Below are positions 50,060 through 59,046 of a stretch of 64,000 nucleotides of DNA, piece after piece; positions within the stretch are counted from its first letter, which is position 1, and the number at the start of each line of letters is the position of its first letter. Both the position numbers and the translations under genes were made by a program. This stretch comes from Mesobacillus jeotgali (GTDB lineage Bacteria > Bacillota > Bacilli > Bacillales > Cytobacillaceae): the NCBI RefSeq assembly GCF_002874535.1, contig NZ_CP025025.1, positions 308,001 to 372,000 on the forward strand, in the 5' to 3' direction. The notes under the pieces were generated by a model. That model was not told where the DNA came from and searched no databases. It saw only the letters and a program-made list of their open reading frames with translations.

Positions 50060-50647
50060 ATGTTGAAAAAAGGAAAGAAAAACTCTGTTCATGAGATGGA
50101 TAATCAAGCGGGGTTCGACGAAGAAGAGCAGCCGGAGATCATCTACCATGAACATAGCCATAGAAAGTCTGTCTTCTTTGGAATTATTTTAGCGGTGGTA
50201 TTGGCGATTGGGTTAAGCATGATTTCTGGAGGCTACACTTCAGAAGGAAGCGCAGAGGAGGTAGTCGCCAATCGAATCAGCAAGTCTACGATGGCAGGGG
50301 AAACCCCGTTCTCAGATGAAACGAATGCAGGAATCACCGCCAGGGATTTCGAGGTCACCGTTGGGGATTCCGGTGGTGACGCGAAAATGCTGATCTGGGA
50401 TTTCAACAGTGAAGACAACGATGAAGTCCAGATCCTTGTGAATGGGCAGCCGCTGAAAGAGAAGCTCATACTGGCGCACAATCCTGCCGCCATCTCGATT
50501 CCCGTTCCAAGCACCGTGACGGTAAAGGGATTGAAGGACAATGGAGGCGGCATATCATATGCCGTCAAGTTCCCGAATGATAAAGTGACTTACTATAATG
50601 TCGTGAGTGTGAATGCGGGGAATACCTATACTGTTAAACCGTTGTAG
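50060..50647 (+). CDS. Single-pass membrane protein in the AAA operon
   Basis: A 195-aa protein with a polar 35-residue start, one membrane span (FGIILAVVLAIGLSMISGG, ~36-54) and an outward-facing part of about 140 residues. That part has a beta-sandwich look (DAKMLIWDFNSEDNDEVQIL, VPSTVTVKGLKDNGG, YYNVVSVNAGNTY). GGGGGAAC precedes the ATG, 12 bases after the previous gene. It is probably an extracytoplasmic partner of the same machine. Confidence 0.75.
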   Translation: MLKKGKKNSVHEMDNQAGFDEEEQPEIIYHEHSHRKSVFFGIILAVVLAIGLSMISGGYTSEGSAEEVVANRISKSTMAGETPFSDETNAGITARDFEVTVGDSGGDAKMLIWDFNSEDNDEVQILVNGQPLKEKLILAHNPAAISIPVPSTVTVKGLKDNGGGISYAVKFPNDKVTYYNVVSVNAGNTYTVKPL

Positions 50648-50650
50648 GTA

Positions 50651-50860
50651 ATGGAGAGCTTGAAGAATCCATCGATTATTCCATTGGGAGTTAACGTCGA
50701 AAAGGTGCTTGAATTTCTGGTCACCAACAATCGCCTTGCACCTGAAAGTATCCTAAGTGGTTTTCCTCACCCTTCAGGTGGGAATGGCCACCGCCATCGC
50801 CAGTTTGCTGAAAATAAAGCGGTGATGGTAAATACATTGAATTCGTATTTCGAAAAATAA
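50651..50860 (+). pseudogene. Uracil-DNA-glycosylase-like C-terminal fragment
   Basis: A 69-codon frame. It contains LSGFPHPSGGNGHRHRQFAE, which resembles motif II (HPS) of UDG-fold proteins; the motif I region (GQDPY-like) is absent. It sits between two operon genes 3 bases after the previous stop, with only a weak ribosome binding site. It may be the tail of a longer glycosylase-like gene displaced by the operon, or a small protein with a borrowed end. Confidence 0.5.
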
Positions 50861-50874
50861 CGGAGGTGCCTGGC

Positions 50875-51294
50875 ATGAAACAATATTTAAAGATTTTCGT
50901 CCATACTGAGATTAATCGGGTGAGCCGGCTGCTTGAAGAAGGCTGGGAGCTGATTGAAACTAGCAAAGTCCAGTATCCAGATGGGGGAGAAGGGGTGGAA
51001 TACCATCTTGGCCTTCCAGCGGAAACGCGAATCAAGCAGCTAATGGAAATCATCAGGACTTACGAGAAATATGGTTTTAAAAGCGATTTGATCCATGATT
51101 TTGCACAATCGAAAAAGGAAGACCTTCTCAGCTATACAACTGATCCGGAATTGTATATGCCAGAAACCCCTGTCACAAGGTTCCTCACGCTTTACGAAGA
51201 AGCAGTCAATGGGAAAACGGTGAAGTACTACAAAAGAAAAATGCATCCTTTTGATGATCCCGCATTGGACAGCATTGATATCGAATTGGATTAG
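50875..51294 (+). CDS. Hypothetical protein at the end of the AAA operon
   Basis: A 139-aa acidic protein that begins KQYLKIFVHTEINRVSRLLE and continues with a short beta unit (GWELIETSKVQYPDG) and EYHLGLPAETRIKQLMEII. The start resembles small proteins that recognise a long helix-turn at the N-terminus (DUF-type YkuJ-like folds), but I do not name a family. I chose ATG 50875 after GGAGGTG. It is the last gene before a long terminator, so it probably belongs to the AAA operon. Confidence 0.6.
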   Translation: MKQYLKIFVHTEINRVSRLLEEGWELIETSKVQYPDGGEGVEYHLGLPAETRIKQLMEIIRTYEKYGFKSDLIHDFAQSKKEDLLSYTTDPELYMPETPVTRFLTLYEEAVNGKTVKYYKRKMHPFDDPALDSIDIELD

Positions 51295-51337
51295 GATTAA
51301 GAGGGTTAATCCCTTGTGAGCGGATGTTCTGTAAATT

Positions 51338-51379
51338 GGGTTGTCTCTACATTCAGATTGTAGATGGCAGCCCTTTTTT
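51338..51379 (+). terminator. Long terminator after the AAA operon
   Basis: GGGTTGTCTCTACA and TGTAGATGGCAGCCC pair with small bulges and are followed by six T. Confidence 0.75.
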
Positions 51380-51448
51380 ATCATGAATAAATGGGAAATC
51401 ATGTTACAATTATTAACTGGAATATATAGGGTAAAAGGGTGAGTTTTT

Positions 51449-51661
51449 ATGAAAAAGTATCTTTATTCTACTTTAGTTTTAATTTTAGGTTTGGTCTTTA
51501 CTATGTTCATTGGTGGAAGTCTTGGAGGTGGAGATGGAACAGTTAGTAGCGGAGTTTTCAACTCGGCTATGGCCGGATTGATCTTTGCCATCATATTTCT
51601 TAGTGCCACTATTATGTTATGTACATTAATGATCATTGAAGAACTGAAAAGGCAGTCTTAA
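51449..51661 (+). CDS. Small two-span membrane protein
   Basis: A 70-aa protein: basic start MKKYLYS, first span TLVLILGLVFTMFIGGSLGG, a polar turn (GGDGTVSSG) and a second span (GLIFAIIFLSATIMLCTLMI) ending EELKRQS. AAAGGGTGAG precedes the ATG. The family is not recognised. It is monocistronic, between a terminator and a family A repeat. Confidence 0.65.
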   Translation: MKKYLYSTLVLILGLVFTMFIGGSLGGGDGTVSSGVFNSAMAGLIFAIIFLSATIMLCTLMIIEELKRQS

Positions 51662-51762
51662 TAGGTTTTAGCTTTGAGCTGTTTAGAAAGAAGGGGGACG
51701 GGACTTGGCGGCTCACATTGTGTTTGCCGTCTGAGTCAAGGGATGTAATAGTTTAAATGGGA

Positions 51763-51840
51763 ACGTGGGGACGGTTCTTCTGTTTCAGTAAATTGTATAT
51801 TTTAACAGTTTATGAAACGCCAGAACCGTCCCTTTGTTTC
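51763..51840. repeat. Dispersed imperfect inverted repeat, family A (best preserved copy)
   Basis: ACGTGGGGACGGTTCTTCTG and CCAGAACCGTCCCTTTGTTTC are inverse arms around a TTTTAACAGTTTATGAAACG middle. It aligns along its length with 241-316. A partial arm (GGGGGACGGGACTTGG) lies upstream at ~51693. Confidence 0.75.
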
Positions 51841-51932
51841 TCCGGAATAAGAAGTCGGATACTGCGTCTTGTGTGAGGTGAAAATGTGATTCTGTGATAC
51901 GGCATAACTCGTGAATAGTAGGAGGATAAAAA

Positions 51933-52118
51933 ATGTGTAAATTAAATGCAAGTTTATTTGTAGCGATGCTCATTGTTTTTCCTTTGGGTATATATAAATC
52001 TTTTTACGAACAAGGGAGCATTCTTTCAACAAGTTATGGAATCCTTCTTCTCGGATTAGCATTATATCTATTATTTATTCTAATTAAACAATGCAAAAGC
52101 AGAAGGACAGAACAATAA
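51933..52118 (+). CDS. Small two-span membrane protein
   Basis: A 61-aa protein: span one LFVAMLIVFPLGIYKSF, a short loop with EQGSILSTS, span two YGILLLGLALYLLFILI, and a basic end (KQCKSRRTEQ). GTAGGAGG lies 7 bases before the ATG, a strong signal. The family is unknown. Confidence 0.65.
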   Translation: MCKLNASLFVAMLIVFPLGIYKSFYEQGSILSTSYGILLLGLALYLLFILIKQCKSRRTEQ

Positions 52119-52257
52119 GCATTGTTGATGGAAAAGCCGAGGGAGGACCCTTCTTTTGTCCCGTTAACAGTGAAAATATGTGGTATTGTGGGACGGGAAT
52201 ACCTACCCTCTGTCCCAAAAGGTCTTTTTCGCACTACATTGATTAGGAAGTGATCTT

Positions 52258-52709
52258 TTGACTGAAATTCAGTTTCTGGGCTCATCGAAGCCATTTAGTA
52301 TGCCAAGGGAGATAGAAGAAAAAGGTGGGTTCTTTTTTGAACAGGGAGTGAGTTTTTTTTGTGCAAGATTTGGATGCGTATTGGATTGGGATCATGCAGC
52401 CATTTTTTACAATGTCTTATCTCTATGAGGCAAGAGGGTTGGGGAATAAAAACTTTTGGGCGTATATAGAGCATTATATGGAGCTAGGAGACGTAATCGA
52501 GTTATATCACATTCCTGTGCAAAACTGGTATCAGGATTCGATACGTAAAATGATAGATGGATCCTCAGCCAATTTCCATAAACATCGGTAGTCGTACATA
52601 TGAGAATGTGTACGGTACCTTCATGCTCAAAGAAAAAAATTTGATTGAAGAGCTTTCCCATCTGACATTAGTGACGGAGTATGGGATTACAACTTTTTTA
52701 AGGTATTAG
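52258..52709 (+). pseudogene. Bacillus hypothetical protein gene broken by two frameshifts
   Basis: Frame 1 from TTG 52258 (TEIQFLGSSKPFSMPREIEE, ribosome site AGGAAGTG) leads into a run of eight T at ~52353, after which coding continues one frame away (QDLDAYWIGIMQPFF; FWAYIEHYMELGDVIELYHI). A second shift near 52565 restores another frame (QPISINIGSRTYENVYGTF; ELSHLTLVTEYGITTFLRY) to TAG 52709. From memory, Bacillus genomes encode single proteins with this whole order. The function is unknown; the gene is a pseudogene unless the shifts are sequencing errors. Confidence 0.7.
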
Positions 52710-52755
52710 AAGGGGTTAGGAGTCTTCGGGGGAAAATACTTTTCCCTGGAATCGA

Positions 52756-52826
52756 AGACGGTTTCAGGTGTCTCGTGGATATGCATTTTTTTCCGATAGC
52801 TGAACTATCCCCTCTGTCGTTCCAGG
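52756..52826. repeat. Degenerate family A repeat
   Basis: GACGGTTTCAGGTGTCTCGTGG and CTGAACTATCCCCTCTGTCG are weak inverse arms. The middle TGGATATGCA(T/A)TTTT is shared with the copy at 53497. Confidence 0.5.
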
Positions 52827-52860
52827 AATGAAGACGAATGAATTGGTATGCCAAAAAGTC

Positions 52861-53364
52861 CTACTCACTTTTCATGTCTTCAGTATGGCCGATTTTTTTA
52901 TCTAAGAAACGAATAAGTTTAATGGTTCTATTTACTAGGATAAAAGTAAACGAAAGGACTGCAAAAGTGGTATAGCTGTTCCAACCTTTGTGATACTCGA
53001 CTAAATTCGTATTCTTTTCTAGCCAGCCCTCCATCAATGTCATTGGCCCACTGAAGAGAAAAACGCTTAAGAGCGTTTTTCCTGTCTGCATTTTATAAGT
53101 AAATTGATTGTACATAACACATGATAAAGGAAACAGTATGTATAGAAACACTATATTAGAGTCAAAAAACTTAGGGAAGTAACGGTGCGGATATTTCACA
53201 TATTTTCTTTTTATTATAGGCCCATCGATGATCGTGGATACCAAAGTTTTAATGAAAAAAATGAGAAACCAGTCTTTTGTGTCACCTTTTCTTCGCAATA
53301 AAAAAAATAAACTTCCGCCAACACCAGCTAAAGTAAATAGGTTTAATAATGTCCGGTCCTTCAT
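52861..53364 (-). CDS. CBO0543-family integral membrane protein
   Basis: A 167-aa protein with about five hydrophobic segments. Family marks are VFLYILFPLSCVMYNQFTY, SGPMTLMEGWLEKNTNLVEY and HKGWNSYTTFAVLSFTFILV. The role is unknown. It is a diverged relative of the product at 41935. I chose ATG 53364 after GGGGTG; the upstream 20 residues of the longer frame would add an extra hydrophobic start but have no binding site. Confidence 0.75.
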   Translation of the reverse strand: MKDRTLLNLFTLAGVGGSLFFLLRRKGDTKDWFLIFFIKTLVSTIIDGPIIKRKYVKYPHRYFPKFFDSNIVFLYILFPLSCVMYNQFTYKMQTGKTLLSVFLFSGPMTLMEGWLEKNTNLVEYHKGWNSYTTFAVLSFTFILVNRTIKLIRFLDKKIGHTEDMKSE

Positions 53365-53680
53365 AGAATACACCCCTTTCAAAAAAGACACCGATGATAA
53401 AAATATTATTAGGAGAAGAAACATGAGTTATGCAAAAAATAATAAAAACAGCCTGAACGGGTAAAGTGATCCCTGTCAGGCATGGTTATCATTTAAAGAG
53501 ACACGGAGAAGCCTCCAGTGTTCCATGGATATGCAATTTTGTGCGACTGTGGAACCGTCCTGTGTCTCTCTCGTTTTAGCGAAAGATAAATAGGGTTAAT
53601 CAGCATTTTTCTAAAGTTGCCTATATATAGATATAAATGTTTAAAACTCAGTAATAAATGGATACACAAGGAGTGGAGGG
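53365..53680. other. Gap containing a family A repeat
   Basis: The repeat occupies 53497-53570. The rest is AT-rich and should carry the promoters of the divergent CBO0543 and reductase genes. No ORF is convincing. Confidence 0.5.
53497..53570. repeat. Dispersed inverted repeat, family A
   Basis: AGAGACACGGAGAAGCCTCC and GTGGAACCGTCCTGTGTCTCT are inverse arms around TGGATATGCAATTTT. Confidence 0.6.
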
Positions 53681-55018
53681 ATGAAGATGAAAATACTGAT
53701 TATTGGCGGAGATGCAGCGGGCATGAGTGCTGCGATGCAAATGGTCCGGAACAGCACTGGACATGAAATCACGGTATTGGAAAAGGGAGGCGTGTATTCG
53801 TACGGACAATGTGGCCTGCCTTATGTGATCAGTGGAAAGATTGAGTCCACCGATCAGTTAATCGCGCGCACTCAGTCTACTTTTAAAGAGAAATATGGCA
53901 TTGATGCACGAGTATTTCATGAAGCCCAAAAGGTAGACGTAGAAAATAAAATGGTCAGTGGAATAAATCTTAGTAATGGTGAAACGTTTAGCCTTCCATA
54001 TGACCGCCTTCTGGTTGCAACTGGTGTAAGCTCGGTCATTCCTAAGTGGGAAGGTGTGACACTTCCTGGTATTTTCTCGCTAAAAACCATCCCTGATGCA
54101 AAAGCAATCATGGATTATCTAGAAAAAGATATAACTAATGTGACCGTGATTGGCGGCGGATACATTGGGCTTGAAATGGCCGAAAGTTTTGCGGAGCTCG
54201 GCAAGAAGGTCACCATCATTGAAAGAAATGAGCAATTAGCCAAAATATTTGATAAAGACATGGCCGAACTGATCCATGAAGAAGCAGTAAAGCAAAACAT
54301 TGTGCTGAAAATGGGTGAATCCGTGGAAGCATTCGGTGGAAGTGATCATGTAGAATCTGTAAAAACCGATAAAGGAGAATATGAAACAGATTTGGTGCTA
54401 GTCGCTGTAGGTGTGAAGCCCAATACTTCCTTTTTGGAAGGAACAGGAATCAAAACAATTGGAAATGGTGCGATCCAGGTGAATGCCTATATGCAAACAA
54501 GTGTGGAGGATATCTACGCTGCAGGAGATTGTGCCACCCAATACCACCGGGTAAAAGAAAAGGACGACCATGTCCCGTTAGGAACACATGCCAATAAGCA
54601 AGGACAAATCGCCGGATTGAACATGGTTGATGTACATAAAACCTTTAAAGGAATTGTCGGCACTTCCATTATTAAGTTTTTCAATCTAACCCTGGGGAGA
54701 ACAGGGATATCAGAAAAAGAGGCAAACAAGCTGAACATCCCCTATGGCTCTGTAACCATTACAGCAACTGATATCGCCGGTTATTATCCGGATGATAAAA
54801 AAATGAAATTGAAACTTGTCTATCATAAAGAGACACATAAGGTTCTAGGCGGGCAAATTATTGGGGAGAATGGCGTCGACAAACGAATCGATGTCCTGGC
54901 GACAGCCATATTTCATTCCATGACAACCGAAGAGCTGCTTGACTTAGATCTGGCGTATGCTCCCCCGTATAATGGTGTATGGGATCCTATTCAGCAAGCA
55001 GCCAGAAGAGTAAAGTAG
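53681..55018 (+). CDS. CoA-disulfide reductase / NADH oxidase-family flavoprotein
   Basis: A 445-aa FAD- and NAD(P)H-dependent protein. Residues 1-30 have the FAD loop [31 protein letters not shown] at ~40-53 carries the single redox Cys (SxxxC) of CoA-disulfide reductases. [20 protein letters not shown] binds NAD(P)[10 protein letters not shown] binds the FAD ribityl end. The C-terminal dimerisation domain is complete (ending QQAARRVK). By family it reduces CoA disulfide or a related persulfide, or oxygen to water. GGAG lies before the double ATG. It is followed by a palindromic terminator. Confidence 0.85.
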   Translation: MKMKILIIGGDAAGMSAAMQMVRNSTGHEITVLEKGGVYSYGQCGLPYVISGKIESTDQLIARTQSTFKEKYGIDARVFHEAQKVDVENKMVSGINLSNGETFSLPYDRLLVATGVSSVIPKWEGVTLPGIFSLKTIPDAKAIMDYLEKDITNVTVIGGGYIGLEMAESFAELGKKVTIIERNEQLAKIFDKDMAELIHEEAVKQNIVLKMGESVEAFGGSDHVESVKTDKGEYETDLVLVAVGVKPNTSFLEGTGIKTIGNGAIQVNAYMQTSVEDIYAAGDCATQYHRVKEKDDHVPLGTHANKQGQIAGLNMVDVHKTFKGIVGTSIIKFFNLTLGRTGISEKEANKLNIPYGSVTITATDIAGYYPDDKKMKLKLVYHKETHKVLGGQIIGENGVDKRIDVLATAIFHSMTTEELLDLDLAYAPPYNGVWDPIQQAARRVK

Positions 55019-55037
55019 CTGGTAACTGCAAAATAAA

Positions 55038-55079
55038 TACTGTCGGCAAATTCGGTTTTCATCGAGTTTACCGATTTTT
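55038..55079 (+). terminator. Palindromic terminator related to 39822-39862
   Basis: GTCGGCAAATTCGG and GAGTTTACCGA pair around TTTTCATC and end in TTTTTA. Its sequence is nearly that of the element after the DUF4230 gene. Confidence 0.65.
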
Positions 55080-55195
55080 AATGCTGATTTTTAGAGCTAA
55101 AGAAGCTAGTTACCGAAAAGTGCCTAATAAAATATGTATTAACTTGAGCTGAGGTTGGGTTAAGATAAGGGTAGTAGCTTACTTGGAGGAAAGAA

Positions 55196-56059
55196 ATGAT
55201 AAAAATTTTGGCTGATTCAACTTGTGATTTATCGAATGAAGTACTTGAATTATATGACATTAGCTTAGCGCCGTTGACAATAAATATTGAGGGCAAGCTT
55301 TACAAAGATAGAGTGGATATTGAGCCAAATGATTTTTATGAAATGTTGGAAGGGTTAGCTGAGCATCCAACAACAGGAATGCCAAGTCCTGAAGAATACC
55401 TTAAGATCATAAAGAAAGCTGTGAAGGATGGGTGCGAAGAGATACTATGTGTATGTATGTCTAGCGGAACAAGCGGTGCCTATCAGTCAGCTGTGATAGC
55501 TAAGGATTATTTTTATGAGGAATCGCCTGATTCGGCAGTTAAAATTCATATAGTTGATTCTAAATGCATGAGTCATGGCAGCGGATGGTTGATCATGAAG
55601 AGTGCGATGATGCGAGAGCAGGGGGCATCATTTGAAGAAATCATCAATTTTAATGAAACTTATAAAACAAAAGTAAAACACTTCCTTTCAGTTGATGATT
55701 TAAATCATTTAATTAAGAGTGGCAGACTTACGAATGCAAGTGCCTTTATCGGAAAGATTCTTATGCTTAAACCGATCATGACGATGAAGCAAGGAAAAGG
55801 AGCAATTGTTGCAAAGGAAAGAGGCCGTAATAAAGTACTGAAGCATTATGTTCAGGAGTTTATTAAACGAAACGACAAAGAAATGACAGATTTTATTCTC
55901 ATTGGATATACATCGGATAAGACCGTTGCTCAAACGCTACAAGAAAAAATCCGTGAAGAAGCAGGATTTTCAGGTGCTATCCATATCATGCAGATGGGAG
56001 TTTCTGTTGGAACCCATGTAGGTCCGGGAGCCATATCAATGTTTTTTATAGAGAAATGA
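55196..56059 (+). CDS. DegV-family fatty-acid-binding protein
   Basis: A 287-aa protein. Its start KILADSTCDLSNEVL is the DegV signature (DST-x-D). TTGMPSPEEYL and CVCMSSGTSGAYQSAV form the lipid head-group pocket, and DDLNHLIKSGRL is the second signature. DegV/FakB proteins bind fatty acids and present them to fatty acid kinase FakA; no fakA gene is present here. TTGGAGGAAAG precedes the ATG. It is monocistronic and cytoplasmic. Confidence 0.9.
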   Translation: MIKILADSTCDLSNEVLELYDISLAPLTINIEGKLYKDRVDIEPNDFYEMLEGLAEHPTTGMPSPEEYLKIIKKAVKDGCEEILCVCMSSGTSGAYQSAVIAKDYFYEESPDSAVKIHIVDSKCMSHGSGWLIMKSAMMREQGASFEEIINFNETYKTKVKHFLSVDDLNHLIKSGRLTNASAFIGKILMLKPIMTMKQGKGAIVAKERGRNKVLKHYVQEFIKRNDKEMTDFILIGYTSDKTVAQTLQEKIREEAGFSGAIHIMQMGVSVGTHVGPGAISMFFIEK

Positions 56060-56451
56060 GATAAAAGTGGATTCCAGCTTGGTATTGACGCTTGTATTTG
56101 AAGCTTTTTTCGTTAGTCAAACACTAATACTAGTTGTTATTGAGGCTGGCACTTCGCTAATCTTTAAGCAGCTGAGTAGCAGAGAATTAATGGGATATTT
56201 AAATGGTTGTAGAAGAGATACTGTTTATTAACGGTATCTCTTAATTTTTGGTTATGGGACATGGGGACGGTTCCTGTGTCCCTTGAAAATTGAAAAAATG
56301 TAAACAATAGGGACTCTTCTCTTAACTATTTTGTAAACGCGAGATCCGTCATGTGTCTCAAAGTTAAATCATCTTTTTGCCAGATTAATTTTGTTTGCTG
56401 GAGAGGAAGTGGTAATTTGTATGTATTCAATCAACTTACCCGGAGGTTTTT
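56060..56451. other. Gap with a family A repeat
   Basis: Family A arms lie at 56255-56284 (GGGACATGGGGACGGTTCCTG) and 56336-56361 (AACGCGAGATCCGTCATGTGTCTC). The element is decayed on the right. No gene is seen. The 5'-nucleotidase start has CCGGAGG at 56443. Confidence 0.5.
56255..56361. repeat. Dispersed repeat, family A, decayed on the right
   Basis: The left arm is well kept; the right arm reads GAGATCCGTCATGTGTCTC against the usual GAACCGTCCCTNTGTCTC. Confidence 0.55.
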
Positions 56452-58032
56452 ATGCAGGAGATAAGGGCAGGGGCGAAGCTGGTTATATTGGAGACAAGTG
56501 ATGTTCATGGTTCCATTTTTCCAATTAATTATGGGACGAACGAGAATGTGCCACAAGGACTCTCATATGCAGCAACAGTTATTAAGAAGCATCGGAAGCA
56601 GGAGGAAAATCTCCTTGTGATCGATAACGGCGATTTAATCCAGGGAACTCCGCTGGCCTATCATTTTGTGAAATTTGGAGCCGATCTCCCTATTCCGATG
56701 ATCAAGGTCCTGAATGAGCTGGAATATGATGCCGCCGTCATCGGCAATCATGAGTTCAATTATGGTATGGAAATCCTGAATCGGGCAGTGAGCGAGTCGG
56801 ATTTTCCATGGCTGTCAGCCAATATTGTTGACTCGTCAACTCGCACTCCAAAATTCGGGACTCCCTATATGGTGAAAAAGTTTGACAGTGGAGTGAAAGC
56901 AGCGGTTCTTGGGTTGACCACTCACTATATCCCGAATTGGGAAAACCCTAAACATATTAAGGAATTAAAATTCGAGGATGCACTTAAGACCGCGAAAAAG
57001 TGGGTCAATTACATACATGAAAAGGAAAAACCGGATATATTGATTCTTGCTTACCATGGCGGTTTTGAGCGGGATCTTGAAACGGGCGGGGAAACGGAGA
57101 ATCAAACAGGGGAGAACCAGGCGTATCGGATTTGTCATGAAGTTGAAGGAATCGATCTCCTGCTTACAGGCCATCAGCATAGAAAAATAGCCGGGGAGTT
57201 GAATGGTGTGACCGTCCTGCAGCCAGGATTCAACGGCAAACAGATCGGCAAGGCAACTATTTCATTCGTGAAAGATAACGGCAGATGGAAGATTGTCGAT
57301 AAGGTGGCTGAGATAATGGAGCTTGAAAATGAAGAGCCGGATGAAAGCATCCTGACACTTGTTGAAAAATATGAACAGGAAACACAGAACTGGCTTGACC
57401 AGACACTTGGAACAATTGTAGGAAACATGGAAGTCACAGACCCGATCGACTTACGGACAAATGAACATCCCCTGATTGAGTTCATCAATAAAGTTCAGAT
57501 GGAGGCAAGTGGCGCGGCTATTTCAAATACTGCCCTGTTCCATAATGAGGCACCAGGCTTTAGCAAGCAAGTAACAATGCGTGAAATTGTATCAAATTAT
57601 GTTTATCCCAATACGCTTTCTGTGATCAAAATATCAGGGCAGGATATGAAGGATGCTCTTGAGCGGTCGGCCAGCTATTTCATAGTTGATAACGGTAAAA
57701 TCGCTGTAAATCCAAACTTCTCTGAGCCCAAGCCACAGCATTACAACTATGATATGTGGGAAGGTATTGACTATATCCTCGATATTAGGAAACCAGTTGG
57801 AGAAAGAGTGGTGAAGCTCTCTCATAAAGGTCATGATGTAAAACCGGAAGAAGAGTTTGAGGTAGTGATGAACAATTACCGTGCAGGAGGCGGAGGCGAC
57901 TATACAATGTTCAAGAACAAAACCGTTATCAAGGAAATCCAAACCGACATGACAGAACTCCTCGCAAACTACTTTCTCGAGCATAACACCATCAAAGCAA
58001 CTGTGAATCACAATTGGAAGGTGATTTGGTAA
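56452..58032 (+). CDS. Metallophosphatase / 5'-nucleotidase (UshA-YfkN-like)
   Basis: A 526-aa enzyme. The N-terminal calcineurin-like domain has the metal residues in LETSDVHGSIFP (D-x-H), VIDNGDLIQGTP, VIGNHEFNYG (GNHE), LAYHGGFERD and LTGHQHRKI. The C-terminal half is the 5'-nucleotidase domain, ending with FEVVMNNYRAGGGGDYTMF. It should release phosphate from nucleotides or 2',3'-cyclic nucleotides. No signal peptide is visible, so it may act in the cytoplasm, unlike its secreted relatives. CCGGAGG precedes the ATG. It is convergent with the RsbR-type gene, with a shared hairpin between. Confidence 0.88.
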   Translation: MQEIRAGAKLVILETSDVHGSIFPINYGTNENVPQGLSYAATVIKKHRKQEENLLVIDNGDLIQGTPLAYHFVKFGADLPIPMIKVLNELEYDAAVIGNHEFNYGMEILNRAVSESDFPWLSANIVDSSTRTPKFGTPYMVKKFDSGVKAAVLGLTTHYIPNWENPKHIKELKFEDALKTAKKWVNYIHEKEKPDILILAYHGGFERDLETGGETENQTGENQAYRICHEVEGIDLLLTGHQHRKIAGELNGVTVLQPGFNGKQIGKATISFVKDNGRWKIVDKVAEIMELENEEPDESILTLVEKYEQETQNWLDQTLGTIVGNMEVTDPIDLRTNEHPLIEFINKVQMEASGAAISNTALFHNEAPGFSKQVTMREIVSNYVYPNTLSVIKISGQDMKDALERSASYFIVDNGKIAVNPNFSEPKPQHYNYDMWEGIDYILDIRKPVGERVVKLSHKGHDVKPEEEFEVVMNNYRAGGGGDYTMFKNKTVIKEIQTDMTELLANYFLEHNTIKATVNHNWKVIW

Positions 58033-58144
58033 AACACTAGAACCGCCCCTTCTACTTTTCCTATTATCGAGAGTGTTGAACAGTTAAAGAGGGTTTTGGG
58101 AATACTATCGCATTGTTTCAAGCGGTATAACTCTAAATACAAAA

Positions 58145-58170
58145 GAGACACAGGGGCGTCCCTGTGTCTC
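58145..58170. terminator. Perfect 11-bp hairpin between convergent genes
   Basis: GAGACACAGGG and CCCTGTGTCTC with loop GCGT. The minus strand continues into TTTTGTA, so it terminates the RsbR-type gene and may also stop transcription from the nucleotidase side. The sequence is that of a condensed family A repeat. Confidence 0.75.
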
Positions 58171-58179
58171 AATTTGGTA

Positions 58180-59046
58180 TTACATTTGTGCCATATGAGT
58201 ATCTGATATGAGGATTTTATTTGCCTTTAATGCTTGCTTTAAGGTTGCCTGTGTTGGTACTTTATGAAAGTTGATTCCTAGTTGGATTGCTGTCTGGGCT
58301 ATTTCTGGGCGGATGCCGCTGATATACACTTTTACACCGATTAACTTCAGGATGTCGATAATCTGGAATAACTGATTTGCTACCATTGTATCAATAATGG
58401 AGACACCTGATAAATCGATGAACAGATGGGTTAAATGATAGTCTTTGCTTTGCATCAGTACGGATTCTGTGATGTACTTTGCACGCTGGGTGTCGATTTC
58501 TCCCACAAGTGGCAATACCCCAATAGAGTCAGAGAGTGGTATGATCGGGGCGCTCAATTCATTGATTAATTCACTTTGGACAGAGAGTCTATCATTGTAA
58601 TAGTTATAATATTTTTCCGCAAAGGTTTCAATAATAGTATCAAATGTAGAATGGATCAATGTGCTCCAATGCAGAATTTCTGAATCAGAAATTTCCCCTT
58701 TATTCTCGATAACGAATTGGTGAATATGTTCCCAGAAAATACCCCTGAATATTCCGAATTGATGAATGACTTCGTGGATGGGTGTCCTTGTTTCCACGCG
58801 GTCCATCGCAACGGTTTGGGCCCACGTTTTAATCTCTTGATTCACTTCGTTTTCGCTAGCAACCAGTACATTAGCTACCGTTCTAATAAAAAGTCCATTT
58901 TGCTCCCTTAATCGGTTTTCAGCTTGAAGGTTGTCACAAGAGTAGACACTTGTTGGGTTGTTGGCTCTCATGCTTAACCATTTATTCGTGAGAATTGAAG
59001 GGTCTTCAGTGATAAAATCATAGAGTTTCTTATTATTAGAATTCAT
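58180..59046 (-). CDS. RsbR-type STAS protein (stressosome component)
   Basis: A 288-aa protein. The N-terminal ~140 residues are helical like the RsbRD sensor domain (DFITEDPSILTNKWL, ETRTPIHEVIHQFGIFRG). Residues ~165-280 form a STAS domain: PLSDSIGVLPLVGEIDTQRA, LTHLFIDLSGVSIIDTMVA, GVKVYISGIRPEIAQTAI and an end like STAS. The DLSGVSIIDT Thr/Ser residues are sites where RsbT phosphorylates. RsbR paralogues form the stressosome that controls sigma-B. AAGGAG precedes the ATG. No rsbS, rsbT or sigB lies nearby, so it is a scattered member of the set. Confidence 0.85.
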   Translation of the reverse strand: MNSNNKKLYDFITEDPSILTNKWLSMRANNPTSVYSCDNLQAENRLREQNGLFIRTVANVLVASENEVNQEIKTWAQTVAMDRVETRTPIHEVIHQFGIFRGIFWEHIHQFVIENKGEISDSEILHWSTLIHSTFDTIIETFAEKYYNYYNDRLSVQSELINELSAPIIPLSDSIGVLPLVGEIDTQRAKYITESVLMQSKDYHLTHLFIDLSGVSIIDTMVANQLFQIIDILKLIGVKVYISGIRPEIAQTAIQLGINFHKVPTQATLKQALKANKILISDTHMAQM

